From: Halobacterium rubrum
GTDB lineage: Archaea; Halobacteriota; Halobacteria; Halobacteriales; Halobacteriaceae
Direction of reading: 5' to 3'
Assembly: GCF_021729015.1 (NCBI RefSeq)
Contig: NZ_JAJQQZ010000002.1
Coordinates: forward strand, 62,001-126,000
DNA: 64,000 nucleotides
This document shows, in pieces, positions 46,172 through 54,696 of this stretch (its first letter is position 1; each line of letters opens with the position of its first letter). The position numbers were made by a program, and so were the translations under genes. Under the pieces are notes generated by a model. That model saw only the letters and a program-made list of their open reading frames with translations. It searched no databases and had not been told where the DNA came from.

Positions 46172-47074
46172 ATGGCTGAGGAAGAAACAACAATCGAGGT
46201 ATCGACCGCCGACGAACTCATTACTGACGACGAACTCCAGAACAAGTCCAAGGGCCAGCTCATCAAGAACGCCGGCCAGTTCCGCGACCGGCGTAACGAG
46301 CTGAACCAGCTCGCGAGCTCCCGCGCGTCCGAGCGAGACGACCTGAACGCCAAGACCCGAGAGAAGGTCGACGAGGCACAGGAGCACCGCGAGAAGCGAG
46401 ACGAGCTCAACGAGCGCGTCCAGGAACACAAGGAAGTCCGCAACGAGCTGAACGCGGACGCCAACGAGCTGTTCGACGAGGTCGAACAGCGCAAACAGGA
46501 CCTCGAGCTCGACGAGGGCAAAGACCTCGAACAGCTCAAAGAGGAGATCGAGGAGCTCGAGTTCAAGCAGCAGACCGAAGTCCTGTCTACCGAGGACGAG
46601 CGCGAACTCATCGAGAAGATCGAGAACAAGCGCGAGGAGTACCAGGACCGCAAGGAGAAGCTCGACCAGTCCGGGAACCTCGAGGAGCTCGTCGAGGAGG
46701 CCGAGTCCGTTCGCGCGGAAGCCTCCAAGCACCACGAGAAGGTCACCGAGCTCGCCGACGAGGCCCAGGAACACCACAACCAGATGATCGAGGCCTACCG
46801 GGAGGCCGACGACATCCGCGACGAGGCCGACGAGATGCACGAGGCCTTCGTCGAGGCCCAGGAAGCCGCCGACGCCCACCACGAGGCGTTCGTTCTGGTC
46901 CAGAAGCGCCTGCGCGAACTGGACAAGCAGGAAGAGGAAGAGGAGAAAGACCAGCGGCAGGCCGAGCAGGAAGAGGCCCGCGAGGAGGCCGAGGAGATCT
47001 ACGAGCGCTTCAAGGAGGGCGAGACCCTCGACACCGAGGACCTCCGGAAGCTCCAGAAGTCCGGCCACCTGTAA
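46172..47074 (+). CDS. 300-residue coiled-coil protein (COG1340-like)
   Basis: An almost entirely helical, highly charged protein. The middle 230 residues (about 30-270) are continuous heptad-like coiled coil (RDRRNELNQLASSRASERDD, EHREKRDELNERVQEHKEVR, KIENKREEYQDRKEKLDQSG) with a short break near SGNLEEL. It resembles the archaeal COG1340 coiled-coil family, whose function is unsettled. The end (TLDTEDLRKLQKSGHL) is a small conserved tail, which may be a docking segment. No membrane helix. The ATG at 46172 follows a long leader. Confidence 0.85.
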   Translation: MAEEETTIEVSTADELITDDELQNKSKGQLIKNAGQFRDRRNELNQLASSRASERDDLNAKTREKVDEAQEHREKRDELNERVQEHKEVRNELNADANELFDEVEQRKQDLELDEGKDLEQLKEEIEELEFKQQTEVLSTEDERELIEKIENKREEYQDRKEKLDQSGNLEELVEEAESVRAEASKHHEKVTELADEAQEHHNQMIEAYREADDIRDEADEMHEAFVEAQEAADAHHEAFVLVQKRLRELDKQEEEEEKDQRQAEQEEAREEAEEIYERFKEGETLDTEDLRKLQKSGHL

Positions 47075-47256
47075 GCCGGCACGCGACGACTGCGACCCCC
47101 GACGACGCCGGCCACCGTCACACGGGCCGGCAGTATCTCCGGAAGCGCCGGGCTCCCCGTCTGGCGCTCCGTTCTCCCGTTCTTCACGTCGCCCGACAGC
47201 GGCGGCCGCGTCCCCGCGAAGCTTTTGTGGTGGCGGCGTGACCGTCGAGGTGATAG

Positions 47257-48408
47257 ATGCGTACGCTGGTGGTGTGCGTCGACCGGACGGGCGACGTCTC
47301 CCGGAAGACCGGGCTGCGGACGCCAGTCGCCGGCTGGGAGGCGGTGCAGTCGCTGGTCACCGACATGGGCGTCGCAGACCCGGAGGACTCCGGCGTGAAC
47401 TGCCTGCTGGAGGCACTGCGGGTGACACGAGACCTCCGGGACGGCGAGGACGACGCGGTCGTCGCGGCCGTCTCCGCGGAGGGCGACGGTGTGAACGCCG
47501 ACCGCTCCATCGCGAGCCAGTTCGACGACCTCGTGGATCGCTACGAGCCCGACTCCTGCGTGCTCGTCGTCGACAGCGCCGAGGACGAGCGCGTCGTCCC
47601 CATCGTGGAGAGCCGCGTCCAGGTCGACGCCGTCGACCGCGTGGTCGTCCGGCAGGCCCGGGACCTGGAGTCGACGTACTACCTCCTGAAGCAGTTCCTC
47701 GGCGACGAGGAGATGCGCCAGACGATTCTGGTCCCCATCGGCATCGTCCTGCTGGTGTTCCCGGCGCTGATGATGCTGACCGGGAGTCTCGCGGTCGCCG
47801 CCGCCAGCATCACGACCGTCATCGGGCTGTTCCTCCTGTACAAGGGGATGGGCGTCGACGACTACGTCGCTTCGCTCCCCGGGCAGGCCCGGGACGCGCT
47901 GTACTCGGGTCGCGTCTCCATCGTCACCTACGTGGTCGCCGTCGGCCTCGCGCTCGTCGGCGTGTTCGCGGGCGCGCTCGGGCTCTCCGACCAGCCGGCG
48001 AACACCCCGGAGCTGTTGCTCGTGATGACGTTCACGTACTACAGCATCCCGTGGGTGGCGCTGGGCGCGCTCGCCGCGAGCGCCGGCCGGCTGTTCGACG
48101 AGCTCATCCGCCGCGACGAGGTGCGGACGTCGTTCCTGAATCTGCCGTTCGGCGTGCTCGCGGTGGCGCTGGTCGTCCGCGGGTTCTCGGCGTACTTCGT
48201 CGAGCGTGCCGGCCGCGTCGGCCCCCTCGAGGTGCCGGCGGCCGAGATCGGTGCGCTCTCCATCGAGGGGTTCGCGCTGTCGCCCGAGCAGCGCCTGGCC
48301 GCGTTCGTCGTGCTCGGCGTGTTCGTGAGCGTCGTCGGCATCCGGGTGGCGACGCACTTCACCGGCGTCGACCTGGAGGACGTCGAGGACCCGGTCGAGC
48401 AGTCGTAA
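47257..48408 (+). CDS. DUF373 membrane protein
   Basis: A 383-residue protein. Residues 1-145 form a soluble Rossmann-like domain (MRTLVVCVDRTGDVSRKTG, VVAAVSAEGD, CVLVVDSAEDERVVPIVES). After a charged link, the C-terminal half has about seven membrane helices (from VPIGIVLLVFPALMMLTG onward). The family is archaeal (DUF373) and uncharacterised. The N-terminal domain could bind a nucleotide, but no P-loop is seen. It starts 182 bases after the coiled-coil gene, on the same strand; an A/T-rich CTTTTGTGG lies about 35 bases upstream. Confidence 0.88.
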   Translation: MRTLVVCVDRTGDVSRKTGLRTPVAGWEAVQSLVTDMGVADPEDSGVNCLLEALRVTRDLRDGEDDAVVAAVSAEGDGVNADRSIASQFDDLVDRYEPDSCVLVVDSAEDERVVPIVESRVQVDAVDRVVVRQARDLESTYYLLKQFLGDEEMRQTILVPIGIVLLVFPALMMLTGSLAVAAASITTVIGLFLLYKGMGVDDYVASLPGQARDALYSGRVSIVTYVVAVGLALVGVFAGALGLSDQPANTPELLLVMTFTYYSIPWVALGALAASAGRLFDELIRRDEVRTSFLNLPFGVLAVALVVRGFSAYFVERAGRVGPLEVPAAEIGALSIEGFALSPEQRLAAFVVLGVFVSVVGIRVATHFTGVDLEDVEDPVEQS

Positions 48409-48445
48409 GCGCGAGGCCTATGGCGCTGGCGTGCCACGCCCGGGT

Positions 48446-49177
48446 ATGACCACGGACGACGGCCAGTGGGTGAGTCTGTTCTCCGGCGGGAAGGACTCCT
48501 CGTGGGCGCTGTACCGCGCGCTCGAGGCGGGTCTGGACGTCGCCCGCCTCCTGACGGTGCACCCGGAGGGTGACTCGTACATGTACCACGTGCCGGCGAC
48601 CCGGCTCGCCGAGCTCGCCGCCGAGAGCACCGGCATCCCGCTCGTCGAGGTGGAGCCCGACGACTTCGAGGCGGCCACGGCGACGGACGCGAGCGCCCAG
48701 GGAGACAGCGAACTCGAGCCGATGGAGGCCGCGCTCGCAGACCTCGCCGACGACCTCGACGGCGGGCTGGCCGGTGTGACCGCCGGCGCCGTCGAGAGCG
48801 AGTTCCAGACGAACCGCATCCGGGGGATGTGCGACCGCCTCGGCTGCGAGCTGTTCGCGCCGCTCTGGCAGGAAGACCCCCGCGAGCTCGCGGACGCGAT
48901 GCTGGACGCCGGCTTCGAGATCCAGATCATCCAGGTCGCCGCCTACGGGCTCGACGAGTCCTGGCTCGGACGCACCCTGGACCGGGACGCCCTCGACGAA
49001 CTGGAAGCCCTGCACGACGAGTACGGCGTCCACGTGCTCGGGGAGGGCGGCGAGTTCGAGACGCTGGTCACCGACGCCCCGCACATGAGCCGCCCCATCG
49101 AACTGGCGTACGAGACGGTCTGGGAAGGCGACCGCGGCCACCTCGAGGTTACTGACGCGCGGCTCGGCGAGTCGTAG
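48446..49177 (+). CDS. diphthamide synthase-like ATP-pyrophosphatase (Dph6 family)
   Basis: A 243-residue N-type ATP pyrophosphatase. The PP-loop is SLFSGGKDSSWAL near residues 9-21. EGGEFETLVTDAP and GVTAGAVESEFQTNRIRGMC are diagnostic of the Dph6/diphthine-ammonia ligase family, which makes diphthamide on elongation factor 2. The start is the ATG at 48446; a GTG five codons earlier is less likely. It lies 37 bases after the DUF373 stop, and its own stop abuts that of the convergent nucleotidyltransferase. Confidence 0.88.
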   Translation: MTTDDGQWVSLFSGGKDSSWALYRALEAGLDVARLLTVHPEGDSYMYHVPATRLAELAAESTGIPLVEVEPDDFEAATATDASAQGDSELEPMEAALADLADDLDGGLAGVTAGAVESEFQTNRIRGMCDRLGCELFAPLWQEDPRELADAMLDAGFEIQIIQVAAYGLDESWLGRTLDRDALDELEALHDEYGVHVLGEGGEFETLVTDAPHMSRPIELAYETVWEGDRGHLEVTDARLGES

Positions 49178-50146
49178 CTACGACCCGTTCTCGATGGTGG
49201 TGTGGGCGCCGACGAGCGCGCCCGAGAAGTCGATGGACTCGAGGACGGTGTCCTCGTCGATGATGGAGTTGCGGACGTCGCAGTCCCGCAGCGTCGCGTT
49301 CGGGAAGATGACCGAGTTGTCGACGGTGGAGTTCACCAGCTCGGCGCCCGGGAGGACGTGGACGTTGTCGCCGATGGTCGTGTTCTCCACGACGGCGTCG
49401 TCAGCGACGATGCTGTCGCCGTCGAGCATCCACGCGACGGCGTCGAGGTACGACTCCGGCGTGCCGATGTCGAACCACGCGCCCTCGAACGTGTAGGCGC
49501 GGACGGACTGGCGCTCCTGGAGCCACTGCACGAACCAGCCGGGCTCGTCGGGGTTGCCGTCCTCGGCGAGGTAGGTGTCGATGTCGCCGACGACCTCCCG
49601 GGGGTAGGCGTAGCAGGCGATGGAGACGAGCGTGCTGTTCGGGTCCTCGGGTTTCTCCTGGAAGTCGATGACTTCGTCGCCCTCGAGTTCGACGAGCCCG
49701 TAGGACTTCGCTCGCTCGTAGCTGCCGACGTCGTAGGCGGCGATGGCGGGGTCGTCGCTCTCCGCGAAGAAGTCCACGAACTCGGAGACGTCGAAGGAGA
49801 TGAGGTTGTCGCCGGCGACGACGACGAGGTCGTCGTCGACGTCCTCGCGGTCGACGAGCTGGGCGAGCGCGCCCATCACGCCGAACTTCTCGTCTTCGCC
49901 GGTCGTGTCCTCGACGGAGAGCGTGGGCTTGTCGAACGGCGAGTCGGCGAGGTGCTCGCGGAAGTCGTCGGCGAACCGCTCGTTGGTGGAGACGTACACC
50001 TCCTCGATGCGGTCGTCGTCCTCGAGGTCCGCGAAGATGCGGTCGATGACGGTGGTGTCGCCGACGGGGAGGAACATCTTCGGCCGGTCCTTCGTGATGG
50101 GCCAGAGCCGGGTGGCGTATCCGCCGGCGAGCACGACGGCTTTCAT
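49178..50146 (-). CDS. sugar nucleotidyltransferase
   Basis: A 322-residue enzyme activating a sugar-1-phosphate with an NTP. The signature GGYATRLWPITKDRPKMFLP is at the N-terminus, and VVAGDNLISFD and GTPESYLDAV mark the active site. The C-terminal 90 residues form a left-handed beta-helix of hexapeptide repeats (VVENTTIGDNVHVLPGAELV, VIFPNATLRDC). Glucose-1-phosphate thymidylyl/uridylyltransferase is the closest type; the sugar is not decided. The start is at the ATG at 50146 (MKAVVLAGG); the upstream frame is not conserved. Likely supplies the S-layer or glycolipid glycan. Confidence 0.9.
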   Translation of the reverse strand: MKAVVLAGGYATRLWPITKDRPKMFLPVGDTTVIDRIFADLEDDDRIEEVYVSTNERFADDFREHLADSPFDKPTLSVEDTTGEDEKFGVMGALAQLVDREDVDDDLVVVAGDNLISFDVSEFVDFFAESDDPAIAAYDVGSYERAKSYGLVELEGDEVIDFQEKPEDPNSTLVSIACYAYPREVVGDIDTYLAEDGNPDEPGWFVQWLQERQSVRAYTFEGAWFDIGTPESYLDAVAWMLDGDSIVADDAVVENTTIGDNVHVLPGAELVNSTVDNSVIFPNATLRDCDVRNSIIDEDTVLESIDFSGALVGAHTTIENGS

Positions 50147-50204
50147 GACTCTGAGGTCCACGTCGTCCGGTAAGTCCTTTTTCATCCGCGAACACGGGAC
50201 GCGT

Positions 50205-50495
50205 ATGGACGATCAGACGACCCGGGAACGCGTCCTAGACGCCCTCCGCGAGAAGCCGCGCACGCCGAGCGCCGTCGCCGAGGAGTTCGAGGTGGCGCGT
50301 GGCACCGCACTGACGCACGTCCGGCACATCTCGGAGAGCCTCGACGGCACCGACGAGGAACTGCTCGTGCGGCCGCCCGAGTGCCGGAACTGCGGGTTCG
50401 ACGGCTTCGACGACCCCGTGAACGTGCCGTCGCGGTGCCCGGAGTGCAAGAGCGAGGCCATCGAGGAGCCGGCGTTCGTCGTGGAGTCGCCCTAG
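50205..50495 (+). CDS. HTH regulator fused to a zinc ribbon
   Basis: A 96-residue protein. Residues 1-50 form a winged helix (RERVLDALREKPRTPSAVAEEF, VARGTALTHVRHISE). The C-terminal half is a Zn ribbon: CRNCGFDGF and CPECKSEAI. This matches the archaeal COG3357 type, a transcriptional regulator. The targets are unknown. It starts at the ATG at 50205, 58 bases from the divergent nucleotidyltransferase start, and ends overlapping the convergent Rieske gene by 4 bases. Confidence 0.88.
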   Translation: MDDQTTRERVLDALREKPRTPSAVAEEFEVARGTALTHVRHISESLDGTDEELLVRPPECRNCGFDGFDDPVNVPSRCPECKSEAIEEPAFVVESP

Positions 50496-50932
50496 AAGCC
50501 GACCCTCGACCCGGGCGACGTGGAGAGGTCGACCGGGTCGGTGTCGACGCCTTGCTGGACGAACTCGTAGCCGGGGTCGACGAGGTAGACGGCGCCGTCC
50601 CGCACCTCGACACGAATCGGGTCGAGTTCGGCGCCCTCGCAGGGGCCGTGCGTGCACACCCCTGAGTCGGGTTCGAACGTGGCAGCGTGTTTGCGGCAGA
50701 CGAGCTCGCCGTTCCGTACGGCGCCGTCGCCGGAATCGAGCGTGACGTCCGTCCAGTGCATGCAGTAGTTCAGCCACCCCGCAATCGAGCCGTCCGACAG
50801 CTCGACCAGAATCGCCTCCTTCTCGTCGCCACCGTCGGTCTCTCGGACTGTGAACAGGAAGCTGTCGTCGGCCGGCACCTCGTCCACGCCCGCGATACGC
50901 GCTCCCTCGCCGTCGCCCTCGTCGTGTCCCAT
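50492..50932 (-). CDS. Rieske [2Fe-2S] protein
   Basis: A 146-residue soluble Rieske domain. The cluster ligands are C57-x-H59 (NYCMHW) and C79-x-x-H82 (CRKHAATF), correctly spaced. There is no membrane anchor and no signal peptide, so it is a cytoplasmic electron carrier or an oxygenase-ferredoxin type, not the bc1 subunit. The C-terminal part (GVCTHGPCEGAELDPIRVEV) is typical. The start is the ATG at 50932. It lies downstream of the pab operon on the same strand, after a 206-base gap. Confidence 0.9.
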   Translation of the reverse strand: MGHDEGDGEGARIAGVDEVPADDSFLFTVRETDGGDEKEAILVELSDGSIAGWLNYCMHWTDVTLDSGDGAVRNGELVCRKHAATFEPDSGVCTHGPCEGAELDPIRVEVRDGAVYLVDPGYEFVQQGVDTDPVDLSTSPGSRVGF

Positions 50933-51138
50933 CGCCGCCCGCTACCGACTCATGGCGCTTGAACGCACCGAAAGCCGCAGCCAGTGAGTGAAACCGACCG
51001 GGCTAGCATCCGCGGGCGAGCGGCGGGCGGTTCGGACCGAAGCGAGAACCGCCGAATATGCGAACGGGCGCGTAGCGCCCGTGAGCAGAGAGCGAGCGAA
51101 GCGAGCGACCGCAGCAAAAGCTACGAGCAAGAGGTCGC
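50933..51138 (-). other. 206-base gap with hairpins and tandem 9-mers
   Basis: Lies between pabC and the Rieske gene, both on the minus strand. Inverted repeats: GGCGGTTC/GAACCGCC (51026-51033/51046-51053, loop 12) and ACGGGCGC/GCGCCCGT (51064-51071/51075-51082, 3-base loop). A tandem repeat AGCGAGCGA occurs twice at 51091-51108. Similar GCGAGCGAAGCGAGC-like runs occur near 60640-60660 and 61380-61395. They may end pabC transcripts or form a leader for the Rieske gene. Confidence 0.45.
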
Positions 51139-51996
51139 CTAGTAGTGCCGGCGTTCGACTTCGCGGGCGTATTCGCGGGCGAGTGCGGCGCCGACTTTGC
51201 AGGTGTCGTAGGCCGCGCCGTCGACGCGGACGATGGGCCGGACTTCCCACGTAGTGTTGGTGAGGAAGGCTTCGTCGGCGGCGTAGAGGTCCTCGAGAGT
51301 GTAGTGGCCGGTCTCGACAGGGATGCCGAGGTCGGCGGCGAGTTCGGAGACGGCCCAGCGGGTGACGCCGGGGAGGAGGTCGAGGTCGCCGCTGGGGGTG
51401 TAGAGGACGCCGTCGTCGACGAAGAAGAGGTTGCTGGTGGCGCCCTCGGTGAGGTGGCCGTCGTCGTCGACGAAGAGGGCTTCGTCGGTGTCCTCGGAGA
51501 CGTCGAGGCGGGCGAGGATGCCGGGGAGGTAGTTGTGGGTCTTGGCCGTGCTGGGGACGGTGGCGTCGGCTGGCGGGCGGACGTCCGTGGATTCGACGAC
51601 TGCGGGGGCGTTCCAGACGCGTTCGCCGTCGACGCCGCCCCGTGGGAGCGGTTCGACGACGACGACGACAGTCGGGTCGAGGTCGCCGCTGGGGGTGAGC
51701 CGACCGCTCTGGACGCCGCGAGAGATGGAGAGGCGGACGTAGGCGTCCGTGAGGTCGTTGGCGGCGAGTGTCTCGTGGACGCGGCTGCGGAGGTCGGCGG
51801 CGTCGAGGCCGTGGTCGATGCCGAGCGCGTCAGACGTGGCGCCGAGGCGCCGGTAGTGGGCGGCCCAGGCGAACGTCTGACCGCCGTACGCGCGGAGGGT
51901 CTCGAAGACGGCGTCCCCGTACTGGAACCCGCGGTCTCGGACGTTGACTGTCGCGTCGTCGTCGGCGACGAGGTCGCCGTCTACGTGGTAGCGCAT
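51139..51996 (-). CDS. pabC: aminodeoxychorismate lyase-type class IV aminotransferase
   Basis: A 285-residue fold-type IV PLP enzyme. RDRGFQYGDAVFETLRAYGG and the lysine in STAKTHNYLPGILARLDV are family marks, with EALFVDDDGHLTEGATSNLF and NTTWEVRPIVRVDG. In sequence alone it could be a branched-chain or D-amino-acid aminotransferase. Position 16 bases into the end of pabA and after pabB points to 4-aminobenzoate synthesis. The ATG at 51996 is used. It supplies the aromatic piece of folate that folCP at 20.2 kb needs. Confidence 0.88.
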   Translation of the reverse strand: MRYHVDGDLVADDDATVNVRDRGFQYGDAVFETLRAYGGQTFAWAAHYRRLGATSDALGIDHGLDAADLRSRVHETLAANDLTDAYVRLSISRGVQSGRLTPSGDLDPTVVVVVEPLPRGGVDGERVWNAPAVVESTDVRPPADATVPSTAKTHNYLPGILARLDVSEDTDEALFVDDDGHLTEGATSNLFFVDDGVLYTPSGDLDLLPGVTRWAVSELAADLGIPVETGHYTLEDLYAADEAFLTNTTWEVRPIVRVDGAAYDTCKVGAALAREYAREVERRHY

Positions 51997-52556
51997 GTGT
52001 CGAGGAAGTTCGTGACGAGCTGGTTGCCTGCAGGTGTGAGGATGCTCTCGGGGTGGAACTGGACGCCGACGTGGGGACGGTCGCGGTGGCGGACGGCCAT
52101 GAGGACGCCCTCGGCCGTCCATGCGGCGGGTTCGAGGCTGTCGGGCAGCGAGTCTTCGGGGACGGACAGCGAGTGGTAGCGGCCGGTCTCGAAGCGCTCG
52201 GGGAGCCCGGCGAAGACTCCGGTGTCGTCGTGGCGCACCGTCGAGGGTTTGCCGTGGACGACGCTGGGGGCGTGTTCGACCGTGGCGCCGTTGGCGGCGC
52301 ACAGCGCCTGGTGGCCGAGACAGACACCGAGCGTCGGGTAGTCGAGGTCGCGGAACACCGGAACGGAGACGCCGGCCTCCCCGGGTGTGCCGGGGCCGGG
52401 GGAGACGACGATTGCGTCCGGGTCGAGGTCACGGACGTCGGTGAGGGTGACGGCGTCGTTCCGGCGGACAACCACGTCGTCGGCGAGCGCGCCGACGTAC
52501 TGGACGAGGTTGTACGCGAACGAGTCGTAGTTGTCGACGACGAGGACGCGGGTCAC
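51981..52556 (-). CDS. pabA: glutamine amidotransferase subunit of aminodeoxychorismate/anthranilate synthase
   Basis: A 191-residue class I glutamine amidotransferase. The catalytic Cys is in [11 protein letters not shown], and the His-Glu pair in [32 protein letters not shown] and [11 protein letters not shown] are usual. It hands ammonia to the neighbouring component. The start is GTG at 52556, overlapping the pabB stop as GTGA, and the 3' end overlaps pabC by 16 bases. The trio therefore is translated as one unit. Confidence 0.92.
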   Translation of the reverse strand: MTRVLVVDNYDSFAYNLVQYVGALADDVVVRRNDAVTLTDVRDLDPDAIVVSPGPGTPGEAGVSVPVFRDLDYPTLGVCLGHQALCAANGATVEHAPSVVHGKPSTVRHDDTGVFAGLPERFETGRYHSLSVPEDSLPDSLEPAAWTAEGVLMAVRHRDRPHVGVQFHPESILTPAGNQLVTNFLDTCATT

Positions 52557-54058
52557 GAGTCGTCACCGTCCGGCCGGTCCGTGGGTGCTGCGTCGGCATC
52601 GACGGCGAGGTCGCCGTCCGCGTCCGCGGCGAGCGCGTCGTCGATTGCAGTGACGAGCGCGCGGGCCTTGTCCAGCGTCTCCTCGTACTCGCTGCCGGGG
52701 TCGGAGTCGTGGACGACGCCGGCGCCGACCCGGAGGTGATACTCGTCGGCGTGCCGGACGAGCGTCCGGATGACGATGTTCAGGGTGGCGTCGCCGTCGA
52801 AGCCGACCGCTGCGAGGCTGCCAGTGTAGGGGCCGCGGCGGGTGGCTTCGGCGTCGTCGACGAGCGCCATGGTGCGTGGCTTGGGAGCCCCAGTGATAGT
52901 TCCACCGGGGAACACCGCGGCTATCGCGTCGGATAGCGAACAGGATTGCCGGAGGCGTCCCCGGACTTCGCTGACGAGGTGCATCACCTCGCTGTACCGG
53001 TCGACGCGCCGGTAGTCCGGGACTTCCACGGAGCCGTACTCGCTGACCTTCCCGAGGTCGTTGCGTTCGAGGTCGACGAGCATCGCGTGCTCGGCGCGCT
53101 CCTTCTCGTCGGCGAGCAGTTCGGCCGCCAGCGCCTCGTCCTCGTCGGCCGTGTCGCCGCGCGGTCGCGTCCCCGCTATCGGTTCGGTGACGAGGTCGCG
53201 GCCGCGGCGCTCCAGCAGGAGCTCGGGGCTGGCCGACACGAGGTCGACGCCCGGGAACTCCACGAGCCCGGAGTACGGCGCCGGGTTGGCGTTGCGCAGT
53301 GCGGCGAACGCTCGCACGGGGTGGACGCTCGCGGGCGCCTCGAGCCGGTGGCTGACGTTCGCCTGGAACGTCTCGCCCTCGCGGATGGCGTCCTGAATCC
53401 GCCGGACGCGGTCCTCGAAGTCGTCGCGGCCCGTCGCGCTCTCGAACGGCGCCGGGTCGTCGGCGGGCGCTGGACCCACGCCCGGGTCGCCGTCCCGGAT
53501 GCGGTCGGCGAGCCCGAGGACGTGCGCTCGGCCGGTCTCGAAGGCGGCGTCGGGGTCTCGACCGTCGACCGGCACTGCGGCGACCAGTTTGAGGTCGTCG
53601 CCGGGCTCGAAGGGCTCGCGCCACGCCGCGACCGTCGGGTAGACGCCGAACTGGAGCCGGGGGAGCCCCCGGTCGTCGGTGGTCGAGTCGGGGATGTCCT
53701 CCAGTTCGCGGGCGACGTCGTAGGACAGCCAGCCGAACAGGCCACCGGGGTGGGGGACCTCGCAGCCCGCCCGAGCCAGCGGCGTCCCGACCTCGCGCTG
53801 AAGCGCGTCCAGTGCGCCGTCTTCGCCGGCCGCCACCCGGAGCATCGACTCTGGAGCGACGCCGAAGTACCCCCAGCCGTCGCTGCCGCCGGTCGTCTCG
53901 TAGTGGAACGACGGGTCGCTGCCGCGCGCCCGGCGGTAGGCGTCGAACGGGTCTTCGACCGACAGGCGGGCTTCGACGACTGCCCGCGCGTCGGCCGGCG
54001 CGTCCGCTACGGCGTCCCGGAACGACGCGCGGTCGGTCCCCACCGTCGGCTCAGGCAT
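52553..54058 (-). CDS. pabB: chorismate-using synthase component I (PabB or TrpE type)
   Basis: A 501-residue chorismate enzyme. The C-terminal catalytic half has [10 protein letters not shown] (293-300), [34 protein letters not shown] and [18 protein letters not shown]. Genes on both sides (pabA, pabC) suggest aminodeoxychorismate synthase. Yet A295 occupies the place where the classical PabB has the nucleophilic lysine (PIKGT), the residue seen in anthranilate synthase. The choice is therefore not final. The start is the ATG at 54058. Confidence 0.88.
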   Translation of the reverse strand: MPEPTVGTDRASFRDAVADAPADARAVVEARLSVEDPFDAYRRARGSDPSFHYETTGGSDGWGYFGVAPESMLRVAAGEDGALDALQREVGTPLARAGCEVPHPGGLFGWLSYDVARELEDIPDSTTDDRGLPRLQFGVYPTVAAWREPFEPGDDLKLVAAVPVDGRDPDAAFETGRAHVLGLADRIRDGDPGVGPAPADDPAPFESATGRDDFEDRVRRIQDAIREGETFQANVSHRLEAPASVHPVRAFAALRNANPAPYSGLVEFPGVDLVSASPELLLERRGRDLVTEPIAGTRPRGDTADEDEALAAELLADEKERAEHAMLVDLERNDLGKVSEYGSVEVPDYRRVDRYSEVMHLVSEVRGRLRQSCSLSDAIAAVFPGGTITGAPKPRTMALVDDAEATRRGPYTGSLAAVGFDGDATLNIVIRTLVRHADEYHLRVGAGVVHDSDPGSEYEETLDKARALVTAIDDALAADADGDLAVDADAAPTDRPDGDDS

Positions 54059-54073
54059 CCGTCGGCCGCACGC

Positions 54074-54670
54074 TCAGTGGTCTCCGGCGCGGTCGATCCA
54101 GCGACCGACGCGCTTCGGGGAGAGGTCGGTGGCCGCAGCGAGTTCGTCCGCGTCGGCGTCGGCGAGCGCCTCGAAGGTCGTGACGCCGGCGCCCTCGAGC
54201 CGTTCGGCGTAGGCCGGGCCGACACCCTTGATCTCCGTGAGGTCGTCCGGTTCGGCGGCCGTATCGTCACCGCCGGCCTCGTCGGATTCGGTCGTCGCCG
54301 CCGCTGCGCTGTCCGCAGTGTCGTCGTCGGTGACCGGCGCCGCTTCGTCCCCTTCCTCCCCAGCGGCGGTTCCGGCTGCTTCGGCGGGTTCGGCGGCCCG
54401 GTCGGAGTCGCCGCTGGCGTCCTCGTCGACGAGTGACTCCGTGGACGCCGCGGCGTCCGTGCCGGCGGCGATCGGCTCCTCCTCTTTCTCCGCTTCGTCG
54501 CCGTCGCTGGTCGGCGCTGCGTCGCCGTCTTCGTCCTCGACGGACTCCTTGACCGCGCGCTCGCTGTCGGCGTCGGGTTCGTGTTCGACGGTCACGTCGA
54601 CGCCGCTGCCCGGCGCGCGCTCCGTCTCCTCCAGCCCGAGCATCGATTTGAGTTTCGAGAGCAGTCCCAT
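54074..54670 (-). CDS. helix-hairpin-helix protein with acidic linker
   Basis: A 198-residue protein in three parts. Residues 1-15 (MGLLSKLKSMLGLEE) look like an amphipathic helix that could touch a membrane. Residues 20-140 are a long D/E/A-rich disordered region. The C-terminal 60 residues form an HhH-type module (LTEIKGVGPAYAERLEGAGV, LSPKRVGRWIDRAG). This type of HhH mostly binds DNA. A helicase or nuclease partner is possible; nothing is proved. Fifteen bases separate it from pabB on the same strand. Confidence 0.75.
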   Translation of the reverse strand: MGLLSKLKSMLGLEETERAPGSGVDVTVEHEPDADSERAVKESVEDEDGDAAPTSDGDEAEKEEEPIAAGTDAAASTESLVDEDASGDSDRAAEPAEAAGTAAGEEGDEAAPVTDDDTADSAAAATTESDEAGGDDTAAEPDDLTEIKGVGPAYAERLEGAGVTTFEALADADADELAAATDLSPKRVGRWIDRAGDH

Positions 54671-54696
54671 CACCCGGGTATATACCGTTCCCCTAC

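Noticed and set aside
47238-48449. A 403-codon plus frame over the DUF373 gene
   Set aside because: It is the +1 shadow of DUF373, which has family motifs and membrane helices in the other frame.
49743-50204. Upstream extension of the HTH/Zn-ribbon regulator
   Set aside because: The frame runs backwards through the sugar nucleotidyltransferase gene and is Ser/Arg-rich; the HTH domain starts at 50205.
52121-52444. Arg/Gly-rich plus-strand frame opposite pabA
   Set aside because: Shadow of a real gene; no start signal and no acidic bias.
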